A stretch of DNA of 64,000 bases from positions 186,001 through 250,000 of the forward strand of contig MKVF01000018.1 in NCBI GenBank assembly GCA_001899145.1, given 5' to 3'. Each line of letters begins with the position of its first letter. Position 1 is the first letter of the stretch. The notes below the pieces were generated by a model. The model worked only from the letters and a program-made list of their open reading frames with translations, did not search any database and was not told where the DNA came from. Position numbers and translations under genes: made by a program. The DNA comes from Flavobacteriia bacterium 40-80. Its GTDB lineage: Bacteria; Bacteroidota; Bacteroidia; Flavobacteriales_D; Crocinitomicaceae. Below, one piece after another: positions 7,698 to 16,412 of this stretch.

Positions 7698-9431
7698 TTA
7701 ACTATTGATACTTACCGTCCAGTTTTTAGCTAATAATTCCAGATAGTCGGGATTTGATGTGCCTCCTGTCGGGGCGGAATTCTTAGAGACACCTGTAACT
7801 TTAACTGTAATATCATACGCATCACTATCATTTCCCCAAATAATAACAGATGGATCTTCCTGACTTGCGATTGAGAAATATTCCAATACTATTGTCCGGT
7901 TTAATTCTTCAGTGCTGTATGGTTCTTGAATATCAAGTTCAACAATTACTCCTGATTCCCAGCGTGTCCAGATACCATTACACGAGTACCCACCATCAGG
8001 TAAGGGAATGCCTGTACTTACAACTTGTATTTTGTTTATTGGACCGCAACTCATAGCATATACGGTACTTGCTGACCATTTTGTGGGGATTGTTTCCGTT
8101 GCAACAAAAGGAACACCAGCTTGAACAAAGCCAACATTACTGAAATTGTCATTATCTGATATTGAGTCAATTCGATAGGTGTTGCCTATTATTAAACCCA
8201 CTCCCTCTTCTGCATATAAATATTTTTCTTGCTGTGATTGTAAATTGACTTCCATTCTCGGATAGTCATCCGGAAAGGTGTTTGGGAATTGTGTGTTGAG
8301 AACATGTAAGATATGATCAACAGACTCCTGCGTAAGATTACAATCCGAGAAGTAGAATCTAAATTCTGAATTTAACGTATCATGAATAGAAGGAAGATTA
8401 TGAATGATAACGTTTTTTAGATTGGAATTTGGAGAAAAGGAGTAGTGTCCTCTGTAATAAGGAAGCTCGGGGAATGAAAATGGACCATCCATATAAATAC
8501 CCGAAGGTTTTAATGTTGAAAAATCAAGCACAAGATTTTCTAAAGTGGTAGAACATAGAGAAATGTTCATGTCCCGGTACATCTTGAATGTAAGATCCGG
8601 GTTTGTTACACACCAGGGTACTCGTTTAGATCCGCCTAATTGTAAGCCGCCAATTCTGGGTAAATCAATAACATCATCAATAATTTTAATGGTATGGTGT
8701 TTATTTACTCTATTTCCGGGATGAATATAGCCTGCTGCAAGATTTGGATAATCTGAAAGCTTTAAATTTATTATATTATCTAATGTGTACGTGCCGGTCA
8801 ATAATTCCAGATAGGTAAGACTGTCTTTGTATATGTTAGGTAATTCCAGACTTTTGACAACAACTCCCAGACAGATTGCAGCGTAATTTCCTTTGCTTAA
8901 ATCCACATCCAGATTCATCGGGAGTTTTGGTCTTATTGTAAGACCCCCGCCTAAGTCTTCCCCATACATAGGTACGGAAAGCGGTCCCCAAGAATAATTG
9001 CCTAATAGCGGTTGTTGCAGAATAAAAGTTTGTAAAGCAGGCTTGAAATTTTCATCTATATATTTTTTTTGAATGTATGTATTATCTGTATATTCTTCTC
9101 CGTAATACTCATTTGCATCAATTCCCTTCGAGTCGTCAAATCTGAACGAAGATTCATTATATTCTATGGAAGGCTGTCCGGTGGTTAAGTTGACTCCTAC
9201 CTTGGAGTTATTTCCAAAGGAATCAAAATTAAAACCAATAGTTTTGGATGCGGTCTTATTTCCGGTAACTTCAATATCCTTGTTTGTTAAATTACCTCGT
9301 TCTAAAATATTTTGCAATGTCATTTCAGCGATAGCTCTTACGACTTCGCGAAGTTTTTCAGCTGTAATATAACCTTGCTGATTTGAAGGAAGGTTCTTAG
9401 TAATTAAATTTTCAATTTCTGCATTTGTCAT
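7698..9431 (-). CDS. Orphan phage-tail-fibre-like / structural protein
   Basis: This 577-residue protein has no signal peptide. The N-terminus (GYITAEKLREVVRAIAEM, about residues 20-37) resembles the start of phage-type structural proteins from Bacteroidota. The middle has irregular leucine-rich stretches. Near residue 430 the segment NFSNVGFVQAGVPFVATETI matches a short module common in phage tail fibres (the DDF-NVG...G-F-ATGT-PT-W type). The gene is AT-rich and has no phage neighbours. It lies between the IS element and repeat copies, which suggests horizontal origin. Function beyond 'tail-fibre-like' cannot be assigned; the module match is from memory of the family. Confidence 0.5.
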   Translation of the reverse strand: MTNAEIENLITKNLPSNQQGYITAEKLREVVRAIAEMTLQNILERGNLTNKDIEVTGNKTASKTIGFNFDSFGNNSKVGVNLTTGQPSIEYNESSFRFDDSKGIDANEYYGEEYTDNTYIQKKYIDENFKPALQTFILQQPLLGNYSWGPLSVPMYGEDLGGGLTIRPKLPMNLDVDLSKGNYAAICLGVVVKSLELPNIYKDSLTYLELLTGTYTLDNIINLKLSDYPNLAAGYIHPGNRVNKHHTIKIIDDVIDLPRIGGLQLGGSKRVPWCVTNPDLTFKMYRDMNISLCSTTLENLVLDFSTLKPSGIYMDGPFSFPELPYYRGHYSFSPNSNLKNVIIHNLPSIHDTLNSEFRFYFSDCNLTQESVDHILHVLNTQFPNTFPDDYPRMEVNLQSQQEKYLYAEEGVGLIIGNTYRIDSISDNDNFSNVGFVQAGVPFVATETIPTKWSASTVYAMSCGPINKIQVVSTGIPLPDGGYSCNGIWTRWESGVIVELDIQEPYSTEELNRTIVLEYFSIASQEDPSVIIWGNDSDAYDITVKVTGVSKNSAPTGGTSNPDYLELLAKNWTVSINS

Positions 9432-9485
9432 GTTCGTTATGTATTAGCTTTTGTTGTTTCGAATATTATCTATAAGCAATGTATA

Positions 9486-9518
9486 TTCAGAACTACAATT
9501 ATTTATATAAGTTCTGAA
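9486..9518. repeat. 9-bp inverted repeat upstream of the tail-fibre-like gene
   Basis: TTCAGAACT and AGTTCTGAA are separated by 15 AT-rich bases, 55 bp upstream of the minus-strand start at 9431. It could be an operator or a leader hairpin; there is no further evidence. Confidence 0.35.
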
Positions 9519-10010
9519 CGTACAATTAAGCTTGTGTGGGCATTCCAATACTTTTTTTGACATAATTCTGTTTCCGGATTGGGAACTTCTTCAAAAAACA
9601 CTATCAGCTTTGGAGCGGGAAAACATTCTTTCTGTCATTTTACGATAAATTTTCGGGTGTTGACAATTGAACTGGATTCTGACATAGTATTTAGGTTTTA
9701 ATTAATGTGAATGAGTACTCACTTTATAATAAGAAATGTTAGAAATCAATAACCCTTAATAAAAGGAACCCTTACTTTTTACTTTTAGCAAAGTAATGGA
9801 ATTGCTTACTCTTGTACAAGAGTATAAGTGCCTGATTTTAATTAGGTATTTATACCTTTGTGTTAATGAAACATAATTCCTTATCTTTCATCTTAAAAAC
9901 CAATCATAACTCTGTGCAAATGTATTAAGCTGAATTATTAATGGATAACAAAATAAAACTACATTTTAACACTCAAATTGTCATTCTTTATAGCTTATTA
10001 CTGAATAATT

Positions 10011-10135
10011 TCCGGTTCTATTTTCGTTCGTTATTCTCCACAAGACAGTAACGAGGTGAAGAGTGAAAACTTCCACACTCGTTTTGTTTTCAATCCTTTC
10101 CCGCTCAGGCTCACTCTTTTTCTCTGATTAGTTAA
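10011..10135 (+). repeat. Structured intergenic repeat, copy 2
   Basis: This has the same block order as copy 1: TTCTCCACAAGACAG, then a bulged hairpin (GAGGTGAAG with CTTCCACACTC) followed by GTTTTGTTTT, then CCGCTCAGGCTCACTC and CTGATTA. The stem arms differ from copy 1 but still pair. It ends about 55 bp before the four-helix-bundle gene. Confidence 0.65.
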
Positions 10136-10190
10136 TTTTGATTCAAAATAATTCAGTAAATTCAATACTAATTTACTAATACACTATTCC

Positions 10191-10538
10191 ATGTTCGATT
10201 TTAAACTTGATGTTTATCAAAAAGCAAAACAATTTAATAAAGAAGCATACACTTTCTTAAAAAACTCTAAGTCGATAGATTCGGTCTCTAGAAATCAATT
10301 GCGGCGTGCTTCGCTGAGCATCATGCTGAATATTGCAGAAGGATCCAGCCGTTTCAGTAAAGCTGATCGCAGGAACTTTTTTGTAATTTCCAGAGGTTCC
10401 GTATTTGAGTGTGTCGCAGTATTTGATTTTTTGAAGGATGAATCAATTTTGGCAGAAGAAATGTATATCCATTTTTATCGGCAGGCATATGAATTGTCAA
10501 GGATGTTATTTGCAATGATCAGAAACTTGCAGACCTGA
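10191..10538 (+). CDS. Four helix bundle protein (23S rRNA IVP/S23 family)
   Basis: This is a 115-residue all-helical protein. It has the family hallmarks: FKLDVYQKAKQF at the start, SRNQLRRASLSIMLNIAEGSSR near residues 44-63, then FFVISRGSVFECVAVFDFL. The family includes proteins encoded in intervening sequences of 23S rRNA genes, and it is structurally related to the accessory protein Avd of diversity-generating retroelements. No reverse transcriptase or rRNA is nearby. The gene lies between repeat copies 2 and 3 in the same orientation, so it may travel with them. Its function is unknown. Confidence 0.85.
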   Translation: MFDFKLDVYQKAKQFNKEAYTFLKNSKSIDSVSRNQLRRASLSIMLNIAEGSSRFSKADRRNFFVISRGSVFECVAVFDFLKDESILAEEMYIHFYRQAYELSRMLFAMIRNLQT

Positions 10539-10553
10539 ATAACTAAATATTAT

Positions 10554-10655
10554 TTTGGTTCCATTTTAGTCCACGCTTCTCTACGAAACAGAGAAGAGTG
10601 TGCAGAGCGAGAGCGTTGCACACTTTTTATTTTGATACCTCTCTGCTTCAGATTT
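10554..10655 (+). repeat. Structured intergenic repeat, copy 3
   Basis: It begins 15 bp after the four-helix-bundle stop. A hairpin CTTCTCT(acgaaac)AGAGAAG is followed by a second, AGTGTGCA(12-nt loop)TGCACACT, and then TTTTTATTTT. The loops match copy 1 (ACGAAAC, GAGCGAGAGCG) while the arms differ. The distal CAGGCTCACTC block is weaker here. It may serve as terminator for the gene to its left. Confidence 0.65.
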
Positions 10656-10772
10656 ATCTTTGTTCCGATGTTTCAACCGGACAGGATTCTGCTCTTAGAT
10701 CCGATCATAAAATTAACTGTCTTTATGATTAAATCCGGATTATATAAAGTCATTAACCCTTAATTTAGGGAA

Positions 10773-12977
10773 ATGAAGATAATTACCGTGTCATACCGTT
10801 TGCCTGTATCTTTGAAAAAAGAGAATCGCAAGCCTGTTTTTCGGCAGAGTGATGGAGGATTAGCTACCGCTTTATTATCCTACTCGGAAAAAAGCGGGTA
10901 CCCACTTACCTGGATCGGAGTCGCTGACTTTGATGAATCTCTCTGGAAAAAAGCTAAGAAGGAATGCCCTGTAGATTTTGAATTGGAACCAGTTTTCCTG
11001 GATAAGCATGTGAACCGCCGTTTTTATGGAGGGTTCAGTAATTCTATTTTATGGGCGCTCTTTCATTACTTCCCTTCCTTTATTGAGTACTCCGAAGAAG
11101 ATTTTGAAGCATATAAGACAGTGAATGATGTAATTGCTCAAAAAATTGACGAAATATACAAGCCCGGAGATATTATCTGGATCCATGATTACCATTTTCT
11201 TGGATTACCGGCGCTGGTAAGGAAACGGCAGCCAAAAGCACCTGTTGGTTTTTTTCTGCACATACCGTTTCCCGACTTCGAGATGTTTCGTATTCTTCCG
11301 GACAGAACCAGACGTTATCTGCTGGAAGGTATATTAGGAAGCAACCTTGCGGGATTCCATACCTGGGACGATACAATTCATTTTTCGGAGTGCATTGAAA
11401 AAATCCTGGGAATAACTCACCGCAACTTTTTTATTGACAGGGAAACCCATCATGTGCAAATGGGTGCTTTTCCTATCAGCATAGATTTTAATAAGTTTCA
11501 TAATGCCTATTACCATGAAAATGTAGTCCGGCTGAGAGAAGAAATCCGCGGATTATATGAAGAGAAAAAAATCATTTTCTCTGTGGACCGGCTTGATTAC
11601 ACTAAAGGAGTAAACAACCGTCTCAATGCATTCGAGAACTTTCTCATAAAGTATCCTGAGTGGAGGGAAAAGGTTGTTTTTCTGCTTATTATCATTCCTT
11701 CACGTGAAGGGATAGGCAAATACAAAGAACGAAAGCGGATGATCGAATTGAATATCAGCCGTATTAATGGCACGCTGGGAAATTATAAGTGGACACCCGT
11801 AGTATATCAATATCAACCGGTGAATTTTGATAAGCTGATTGCATTATACACGAGTGCGGATATCGCGCTGATCACACCAATACGTGACGGAATGAACCTG
11901 GTTGCCAAGGAATACGTAGCTTCCCGCCGGGACAAGCGGGGAGTGTTGATACTGAGTATTATGGCAGGAGCGGCAAAGGAGCTTCAGGAAGCCATAGCTA
12001 TCAACCCGTTAGATACGCTTCTCATCAGTGATATGATTGCCAACGCATTAGTGATGGATAGTTCAGAACAGGAAGCAAGAATGGAAAAAATGCAGAAGTA
12101 TTTAAGAAAATACGATGTAACTTTTTGGGCAAATGATTTTCTCAGGACAATAGAGGAGGTATATCGGAAAGATACTCATACGCTAGATCTTGACGGAATC
12201 CAAAAAGAAAATCTGCTCAAAAAGTTTAGCAAAGCAGGCAAACGGTTGCTTCTGCTGGATCTTGATGGCACGCTTATTCCTTTTAAATCCCGGCCGGAAC
12301 TGGCAGTTCCTGATCAGGAGCTTTTGGATTTACTAAAAAAATTAGGACAAGATCCCAAGACGGACGTCTGGATCATCAGCGGGAGAAGCAGGGATTTTCT
12401 GGAGAAATGGTTCGGTGACTTGCCTATCGGATTGGTTGCTGAGCATGGAGGATATATTCGTTATGATGAATGGGAATCGGTTATACAGGAGGAATTAGGT
12501 TGGAAGAATAAAGTGACGGAGATTATGCAGAAATATACGGATATCCATTCGGAGAGTCTGGTTGAAATCAAAGAGTTTGGTGTTGCGTGGCATTATCGTC
12601 AGCTGAATGAGGAAAGGGGATTTCTTTTATCCAGGGAATTATTGGGATTGCTGAAGAGCCATTTGTTCAACGCACCGGTACAGGTGATTGACGGTAAAAA
12701 AGTTATCGAGGTAAAACACTTTCTCGCACATAAGGGAACTACCTGTCGCAATTATATTTTGGGCAGGGGACATGATCTGATCATTGCATTCGGAGATGAT
12801 AAAACAGACGAAGATTTGTTTGAATGGCTTACGGGTGAAAATGAGATTTCCGTTAAAGTAGGAAGGGGAAGTACTGTTGCTAAATATCGTGTGGAATCAG
12901 TGAGCAAAGTACATGAAGTACTGGAAGAACTATATGCCCGATCATTGTCACCTGCATCCGTAGTTATAAACAAATAA
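10773..12977 (+). CDS. otsAB: Bifunctional trehalose-6-phosphate synthase/phosphatase (OtsA-OtsB fusion)
   Basis: This 734-residue cytoplasmic enzyme makes trehalose from UDP- or ADP-glucose and glucose-6-phosphate in two steps. Residues 1 to about 465 are a GT20 domain: GGLATALL near the start, [42 protein letters not shown] and [16 protein letters not shown]. From about residue 485 a HAD-type trehalose phosphatase follows: [13 protein letters not shown] (motif I), [13 protein letters not shown] (motif II) and [13 protein letters not shown] (motif III/IV). All catalytic motifs look intact. The fusion is common in Bacteroidota and links to osmotic or desiccation tolerance. ATG at 10773 is 33 bases after TATATAAAG-like sequence. 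Confidence 0.93.
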   Translation: MKIITVSYRLPVSLKKENRKPVFRQSDGGLATALLSYSEKSGYPLTWIGVADFDESLWKKAKKECPVDFELEPVFLDKHVNRRFYGGFSNSILWALFHYFPSFIEYSEEDFEAYKTVNDVIAQKIDEIYKPGDIIWIHDYHFLGLPALVRKRQPKAPVGFFLHIPFPDFEMFRILPDRTRRYLLEGILGSNLAGFHTWDDTIHFSECIEKILGITHRNFFIDRETHHVQMGAFPISIDFNKFHNAYYHENVVRLREEIRGLYEEKKIIFSVDRLDYTKGVNNRLNAFENFLIKYPEWREKVVFLLIIIPSREGIGKYKERKRMIELNISRINGTLGNYKWTPVVYQYQPVNFDKLIALYTSADIALITPIRDGMNLVAKEYVASRRDKRGVLILSIMAGAAKELQEAIAINPLDTLLISDMIANALVMDSSEQEARMEKMQKYLRKYDVTFWANDFLRTIEEVYRKDTHTLDLDGIQKENLLKKFSKAGKRLLLLDLDGTLIPFKSRPELAVPDQELLDLLKKLGQDPKTDVWIISGRSRDFLEKWFGDLPIGLVAEHGGYIRYDEWESVIQEELGWKNKVTEIMQKYTDIHSESLVEIKEFGVAWHYRQLNEERGFLLSRELLGLLKSHLFNAPVQVIDGKKVIEVKHFLAHKGTTCRNYILGRGHDLIIAFGDDKTDEDLFEWLTGENEISVKVGRGSTVAKYRVESVSKVHEVLEELYARSLSPASVVINK

Positions 12978-13039
12978 CCTGATTCGGATCAAAAAATATT
13001 TTGCCCTGCTTTTAGTAACCTGAAGGTGTTAGAATTTGG

Positions 13040-13075
13040 TAAAAAGCAAAAAAGCTACTCATCGAGCAGCTTTTC
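13040..13075 (-). terminator. Bidirectional terminator between otsAB and lpdA
   Basis: AAAAGCTACTC (13050-13060) pairs with GAGCAGCTTTT (13064-13074) with one mismatch and a 3-nt loop. On the minus strand it is followed by a run of T, just past the lpdA stop. On the plus strand it is followed by CTATTTTA. Confidence 0.75.
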
Positions 13076-13095
13076 TATTTTATGATATTCTGAAT

Positions 13096-14496
13096 TTAAA
13101 TATGTAATGGTCTTCCTTCGAATGCGTCCAGAGCAGCTTCTTTTACCGCTTCCGAATATGTTGGATGCGGATGACAGATTCTGGAAATGTCTTCCGCGGA
13201 TGCTCTGTATTCCATCGCCACGACAGCTTCCATAATTAAATCAGCAGCGCGTGGCGCGATCATGTGGACACCTAACACTTCATCTGTTTCCTTGTCTGCA
13301 AGGATTTTAACCAAGCCTTGGATATCCATGCTTGCTCTTGCTCTTCCCAATGCTTTGATCGGGAATGAACCAACTTTATAATTAACGCCTTTTGCTTTTA
13401 GCTCCTCTTCTGTTTTTCCGACAGCGGCAACTTCCGGCCATGTATAAACAACTCCCGGAATCAGGTCATAATTGATATGTGGTTTCTGCCCTGCTAATAA
13501 TTCAGCAACATAAACACCTTCTTCTTCCGCTTTATGTGCCAGCATAGCTCCCTGGATCACATCTCCGATGGCGTAGATGTTCGGAACGGCTGTCTGAAGG
13601 TTTTTGTTTACTTCCACCTGACCTCTGTTATTGGTTGTCAAACCAACTGCTTCAAGGTTTAACCCGTCAGTATATGCTTTACGTCCTACAGCTACTAAAC
13701 AATAGTCTGCTTCAAACGTCACTTCTTCATTTTTCTTGTTCAAAGCAACCAGCTTTACACCTTTTCCAGTATTGGTAACACTTTGTACCTTATGTTCCAG
13801 GTTGAATTTGAAACCTTCCTTTTTCAACACCTTCGTCAGCTCTTTTCCTAACGTTCGATCCATTGTAGGAATGATCGTATCTGCAAATTCGATTACTTCG
13901 ATCTCACTTCCCAGGCGGGCATAAACAGAACCTAATTCAAGGCCGATCACGCCGCCGCCGATTACCAGTAATCTTTTTGGAATTTCTTTCAGCTTTAATG
14001 CTTCCGTTGAAGTAATGATCCGGTCTTTGTCCGGCTCCATTCCCGGGAAGAAATTCGGCTTGGAACCTGTAGCAATAATAATATTTTTTGCTTCGATCAC
14101 TTCCTCATTATTTCCGGATTTGATGCTGATCTGGTTTTTTGATTTAAAAGAGCCCCAGCCATGATAAACAGTCACTTTGTTCTTGTCCATTAAGAACTTG
14201 ATGCCATTACACGTCTGAGAAACGACTTCCGCTTTTCTGTCAATCATTTTATTGATATCCGCAGAAACGGTTCCTACCGAAATACCATGAGCTTCGAAAT
14301 TGTGCTTTGCATTGAAGAAATGTTCGGAAGAGTCTAGTAACGCTTTGGATGGAATACATCCTACGTTCAGACAAGTTCCCCCTAATGTGTCATATTTTTC
14401 TATTAATGCTGTTTTGAAACCCAATTGTGCGCATCTCAGAGCAGCAACATATCCGCCTGGTCCTGAACCGATAATGGCAACGTCGAAATTACTCAT
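13096..14496 (-). CDS. lpdA: Dihydrolipoyl dehydrogenase (E3)
   Basis: This 466-residue FAD flavoenzyme reoxidises dihydrolipoamide in the 2-oxoacid dehydrogenase complexes and the glycine cleavage system. The N-terminal FAD motif is IGSGPGGYVAALRCA. The redox disulfide sits in GGTCLNVGCIPSKALL. The NAD-binding motif is VIGGGVIGLELGSVYARLG, the second FAD motif is IYAIGDVIQGAMLAHKAEEEG, and the catalytic His is in CHPHPTYSEA near the C-terminus. No E1 or E2 gene adjoins it. It is probably monocistronic, with its own promoter and terminator. Confidence 0.95.
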   Translation of the reverse strand: MSNFDVAIIGSGPGGYVAALRCAQLGFKTALIEKYDTLGGTCLNVGCIPSKALLDSSEHFFNAKHNFEAHGISVGTVSADINKMIDRKAEVVSQTCNGIKFLMDKNKVTVYHGWGSFKSKNQISIKSGNNEEVIEAKNIIIATGSKPNFFPGMEPDKDRIITSTEALKLKEIPKRLLVIGGGVIGLELGSVYARLGSEIEVIEFADTIIPTMDRTLGKELTKVLKKEGFKFNLEHKVQSVTNTGKGVKLVALNKKNEEVTFEADYCLVAVGRKAYTDGLNLEAVGLTTNNRGQVEVNKNLQTAVPNIYAIGDVIQGAMLAHKAEEEGVYVAELLAGQKPHINYDLIPGVVYTWPEVAAVGKTEEELKAKGVNYKVGSFPIKALGRARASMDIQGLVKILADKETDEVLGVHMIAPRAADLIMEAVVAMEYRASAEDISRICHPHPTYSEAVKEAALDAFEGRPLHI

Positions 14497-14521
14497 GATC
14501 TATATGTCTTTTTATTTGCCC

Positions 14522-14529
14522 CAAAGGTA
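14522..14529 (-). promoter_or_regulatory. Candidate -7 element of the lpdA promoter
   Basis: CAAAGGTA on the plus strand reads TACCTTTG on the minus strand, matching TAnnTTTG 26 bp before the lpdA ATG. A TTG-like -33 element is present, but at a longer spacing (about 21-24 bp). Confidence 0.5.
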
Positions 14530-14652
14530 TTAATTTAAATTAATGTGTAATCACAAAAATTAGTTTGAATTTATTCATCCCGGTACATTCTGCTGCTGTA
14601 ATTTCTGTCACTGTTCTCAATCTTCCAATCTTTCATTAAATTAAACATAAAT

Positions 14653-16197
14653 TCAGTTGGCGCTTGCCCAGTTATCCCTGTCCAGATTCCGCATTTGAAT
14701 TGCTTCTGCAATGTGATTGGGAAGAATGCCCTGCGCTTCTGCTAAATCGGCAATCGTTCGTGCGACTTTCAGTATGCGGTCGTAGGCCCTAGCTGAGAGT
14801 CCGAGCTGATCCATTGCTTTTTTCAGAAGACCGTACGAAGTATCATCAATCTGGCAATATGCTTTGATATCTTTGGTTCCCATTTGTGCATTACAATAGA
14901 TGCTCGGTGAATTTCTGAAACGTTCCGATTGAAGCTCTCTTGCCTTTACAACACGGCTGCGTATTTCCAGGCTTCCTTCACCGGGCTGATGATATGCCAG
15001 CTCCTGAAATCCAACCGGAACGACTTCAATGTGGAGATCGATTCTGTCAAGCAACGGACCGGAAATTTTGTTGAGATATTTCTGAACTGTTCCCGGAGGA
15101 CAGACACATTTTTTCTCAGGGTGATTGTAATAACCGCACGGACAGGGATTCATCGCGGCGATCAGCATGAATCCGGCAGGGTATTCCACGGAAAATTTCG
15201 CCCTGGAAATGCTTACGGTTCGTTCTTCCAGCGGTTGTCGTAATACTTCAAGGACGGAACGCTTGTATTCCGGTAGCTCATCAAGGAATAAGACGCCGTT
15301 GTGCGCCAGAGAAATTTCGCCCGGTTGCGGATAAGTTCCGCCTCCGACCAAAGCTACATCAGAAATAGTGTGATGTGGTTTCTGGAAGGGACGCTGGGTG
15401 ATGAGCCCGTTGTCTTTTCTGACTTTTCCGACGACACTATGTATTTTAGTGGTTTCCAGTGATTCTTCTATTGTCAGTGGCGGAAGTATGGTAGGTAATC
15501 GTTTGGCAAGCATGGATTTTCCAGCGCCGGGAGGCCCGATCAGCAGCACGTTGTGGCCTCCGGCAGCTGCAATTTCAAATGCACGTTTGATGCTCAGCTG
15601 TCCTTTTACATCTCTGAAATCAACATCGAAAATTTCCAGCTGACGGCTGAATTCATCATGAATATTGATGGAGAACGGTTCAATATTGATTGATCCGCTT
15701 AAAAAATCAACTACCTGGCGGATATTCTCAACACCGATAATATTCAGGCCGTCCACAACCGCAGCTTCTTTTATGTTTGCCACAGGAATAATGATTCCTT
15801 TAAAACCATTTTCTTTAGCTGCAACAGCAATAGGAAGCATACCCTTGACTGCTTGTATGGATCCGTCTAATGAAAGTTCACCGATCACAATATATTCTTT
15901 CAGCAGGTTCTCGCTTAACTGTTCGCTCGCGGCAAGAATTCCCAAAGCGATGGCCAGGTCGTAATAAGAACCTTCCTTTCGGATGTCGGCCGGAGCGAGA
16001 TTAACAGTAATTTCCTTTCCGGGATATTTGAAATCATTGTTTCGCAAAGCAGCCTTGATCCGTTGCTGACTTTCTTTGATAGCGTTATCCGGCAATCCTA
16101 CGAGGTGGAAATTAATTCCCTGATTTATATTTACTTCTATTGTAATGATGGTTGCGTCAATACCACTGACAGCGCTCCCAAAAGTTTTTACTAACAT
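14653..16197 (-). CDS. comM: YifB/ComM family Mg-chelatase-like AAA+ ATPase
   Basis: This is a 514-residue protein. The N-terminal ~170 residues form the ChlI-like/Lon-type S5 fold seen in this family (SGIDATIITIEVNI...LVGLPDNAIKESQQRIKAAL). The AAA+ core has Walker A LIGPPGAGKSMLAKRLP near residue 220 and Walker B GVLFLDELPEYK near 295. The C-terminal Mg-chelatase helical domain ends in IADLAEAQGILPNHIAEAIQ. In naturally competent bacteria ComM is a branch-migration helicase that aids DNA integration; in this organism that role is inferred. The gene is divergent from the S9 peptidase. Confidence 0.9.
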   Translation of the reverse strand: MLVKTFGSAVSGIDATIITIEVNINQGINFHLVGLPDNAIKESQQRIKAALRNNDFKYPGKEITVNLAPADIRKEGSYYDLAIALGILAASEQLSENLLKEYIVIGELSLDGSIQAVKGMLPIAVAAKENGFKGIIIPVANIKEAAVVDGLNIIGVENIRQVVDFLSGSINIEPFSINIHDEFSRQLEIFDVDFRDVKGQLSIKRAFEIAAAGGHNVLLIGPPGAGKSMLAKRLPTILPPLTIEESLETTKIHSVVGKVRKDNGLITQRPFQKPHHTISDVALVGGGTYPQPGEISLAHNGVLFLDELPEYKRSVLEVLRQPLEERTVSISRAKFSVEYPAGFMLIAAMNPCPCGYYNHPEKKCVCPPGTVQKYLNKISGPLLDRIDLHIEVVPVGFQELAYHQPGEGSLEIRSRVVKARELQSERFRNSPSIYCNAQMGTKDIKAYCQIDDTSYGLLKKAMDQLGLSARAYDRILKVARTIADLAEAQGILPNHIAEAIQMRNLDRDNWASAN

Positions 16198-16412
16198 GAC
16201 TTTAACTGTAAAGGTTTCTATTGAAGTTAGTCAAAAAGTTCTTTTGTTGCAATAGGTTTATTTAAAAATCATTCGGGTTAATGAAGGTCTTTTATATAGT
16301 TTTCCATAAAGATCACTCCATTTCCGGTTATCCACGGATTTTTCCATCAATCCAAAATCAGGATGAAATTTATTCATTTACATTATATTTATCGAAAATA
16401 ATTTTTAAAATC

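Larger units (their letters stand above)
9432..10190. other. 759-bp AT-rich intergenic stretch
   Basis: It holds an inverted repeat (TTCAGAACT 9486-9494 with AGTTCTGAA 9510-9518) upstream of the minus-strand tail-fibre-like gene, and structured repeat copy 2 at about 10011-10135. A 38-codon open stretch ending at about 9652 was seen but has no support as a gene. Nothing else is recognised. Confidence 0.6.

Noticed and set aside
7520-7708. 62-aa plus-strand ORF right of the IS element
   Set aside because: It is made of structured repeat copy 1; the reading frame has no homolog features and is not kept in copies 2 and 3.
9547-9652. 38-codon open stretch in the 759-bp intergenic region
   Set aside because: No ATG start, no neighbour support and AT-rich surroundings; it could be chance.
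6698-9752. Prophage
   Set aside because: Only one tail-fibre-like gene is present; no integrase, capsid, portal, terminase or lysis genes were found.
10191-10538. Diversity-generating retroelement accessory gene
   Set aside because: The four-helix-bundle protein is related to Avd in structure, but no reverse transcriptase, template repeat or variable repeat is visible nearby.
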